From contig CAJUEL010000039.1 in NCBI GenBank assembly GCA_910585455.1, positions 1 through 43,623 on the forward strand: a DNA stretch of 43,623 bases, given 5' to 3'. Positions 42,998-43,623 of the stretch are shown here, piece after piece. The stretch comes from an uncultured Eisenbergiella sp. (GTDB taxonomy: Bacteria > Bacillota > Clostridia > Lachnospirales > Lachnospiraceae). The notes beneath the pieces were generated by a model. The model searched no databases, was not told the origin of the DNA, and worked only from the letters and a program-made list of their open reading frames with translations. The position numbers and the translations under genes are program-made. How positions within the stretch are numbered: the first letter of the stretch is position 1; the number at the start of each line of letters is the position of its first letter.

Positions 42998-43492
42998 TCA
43001 GGCATAATTAATTACCACGCGATGTTTTCTGGCCAGCGCCACCCGCACCTGCAGAAATTCTGAGCAGGCACAAAATTTATCCATGCAGCTGATAACCCAT
43101 GCTTCACGGCTTCTGGGCAGCGGACCCAGCGGAAACATGTGGGAAAGAATCGCCTGGCGCTCCTTTTCGTAAAGAGAAAAGCGCTCTTCACTGGTTTGGG
43201 CCGCCACTTTGGGATGGTAAAATGCCTGAATCTGCCCCCTGGGCAGCTTATCTTTGAAGTCGTATACACAAAAATCGTGTAAAAGCCCCGCGCGTGCGGC
43301 AACCCGTTCGTCCAGTCCAAGCTTTCTGGCAGTGCACCAGGAAAGATAGGATACGTTGAGACTGTGCATAAAACGCGTTGTCTGGTAGTGCTGTTTATAG
43401 GAGTGGAGCTTGCGGAACTCTTCGTCTTCCAGAATGGAGCGCACAAGGGCAAGAAAATCGGCATCAATATCCTCCGACAGGGTTATCTCCAT
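42998..43492 (-). CDS. HD-domain phosphohydrolase-like protein
   Basis: The 164-aa cytosolic protein has an HD-type metal-binding pattern: TTRFMHSLNVSYLSWCTARK supplies the first His, ARAGLLHDFCVYD the His-Asp pair (about 75), and ILSHMFPLGPLPRSREAW the later His. Such small HD proteins act on nucleotides or other phosphates; the substrate is unknown. The start is placed at ATG 43492, where AAAGGA has 10-nt spacing on the minus strand; the in-frame GTG at 43501 would be too close to it. It has its own promoter at 43527. Confidence 0.85.
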   Translation of the reverse strand: MEITLSEDIDADFLALVRSILEDEEFRKLHSYKQHYQTTRFMHSLNVSYLSWCTARKLGLDERVAARAGLLHDFCVYDFKDKLPRGQIQAFYHPKVAAQTSEERFSLYEKERQAILSHMFPLGPLPRSREAWVISCMDKFCACSEFLQVRVALARKHRVVINYA

Positions 43493-43526
43493 TGGAATCA
43501 CATCCTTTCTCGTTTTTGTTAAGAAT

Positions 43527-43556
43527 AGTATACTGCAATTGGCCGTGAAATAGCAA
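43527..43556 (-). promoter_or_regulatory. Promoter of the HD-domain gene
   Basis: On the minus strand TTGCTA (43556-43551), 18-nt spacer, TATACT (43532-43527), about 35 bp before the HD gene start. Confidence 0.6.
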
Positions 43557-43623
43557 CAGGAAAATTGAGGTAACAGATAATATGTAGTGACAGGAAACGT
43601 ACCCCTTTCCTGAAAACAAAAAA

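Overview
The window looks like chromosomal DNA of a gut-type Clostridia member, most likely Lachnospiraceae. The grounds are the mid-GC, Gram-positive gene style (strong AGGAGG ribosome binding sites, TTGACA-17-TATAAT promoters, TTG and GTG starts), the housekeeping order argF-birA-small conserved gene-coaX-dusB-hypothetical-greA-lysS, a SleB-type cell-wall hydrolase, and a fibro-slime/SpaA-type surface protein. The genus cannot be fixed from the sequence alone. No rRNA, tRNA, CRISPR array or transposase gene was recognised.

Layout. 1-1154: a truncated GNAT-type gene on the minus strand and a probably decayed coding stretch. 1155-5894: a secreted carbohydrate-binding-domain protein, an SH3/SleB cell-wall hydrolase, and an NfeD-SPFH membrane pair. 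5906-6931: a minus-strand NAD-dependent epimerase-like protein. 7110-14224: the conserved housekeeping block (arginine synthesis, biotin ligation, CoA synthesis, tRNA modification, transcript cleavage, lysyl-tRNA synthesis), with a consensus promoter in front of greA-lysS. 14474-17434: a redox or aromatic-type accessory operon led by a LysR regulator; three successive genes appear to have lost in-frame pieces and the gene after the SDR is cut to six codons. 17435-21619: a clearly AT-rich island with its own promoter, a short peptide reading frame, an attenuator-like hairpin, two ABC exporter half-subunits and a small HTH protein. 21692-24305: a DIP1984-like protein, a TetR-PEBP pair and a methyltransferase. 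24269-29081: a PLD-helicase overlapping the methyltransferase, then a macro-domain protein, a von Willebrand A protein and a 69-aa protein, reminiscent of stress or defence modules. 29268-35075 (minus): a giant cell-surface adhesin of about 1935 codons interrupted by one in-frame amber codon. 35352-42850: a DUF1848 protein, a heterodimeric ABC exporter with one degenerate ATP site, and a REC-HD-GYP-PAS-GGDEF c-di-GMP protein followed by an Hpt protein. 42998-43492 (minus): an HD-domain protein.

Themes. (1) A family of dispersed palindromic intergenic repeats with the core AACAGTTCAGAC occurs at least five times (4331, 8341, 36379, 40139, 42861); one copy forms a terminator and the largest is a 144-bp compound element. 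(2) Gene erosion is concentrated in the accessory parts: in-frame deletions, a fusion, a truncated gene, and an amber codon in the adhesin. (3) The best candidate for an undescribed small system is the AT-rich peptide/attenuator/double-ABC/HTH island, followed by the macro-HTH/vWA/small-protein trio. All family assignments are from recognition of motifs; no database search was run.
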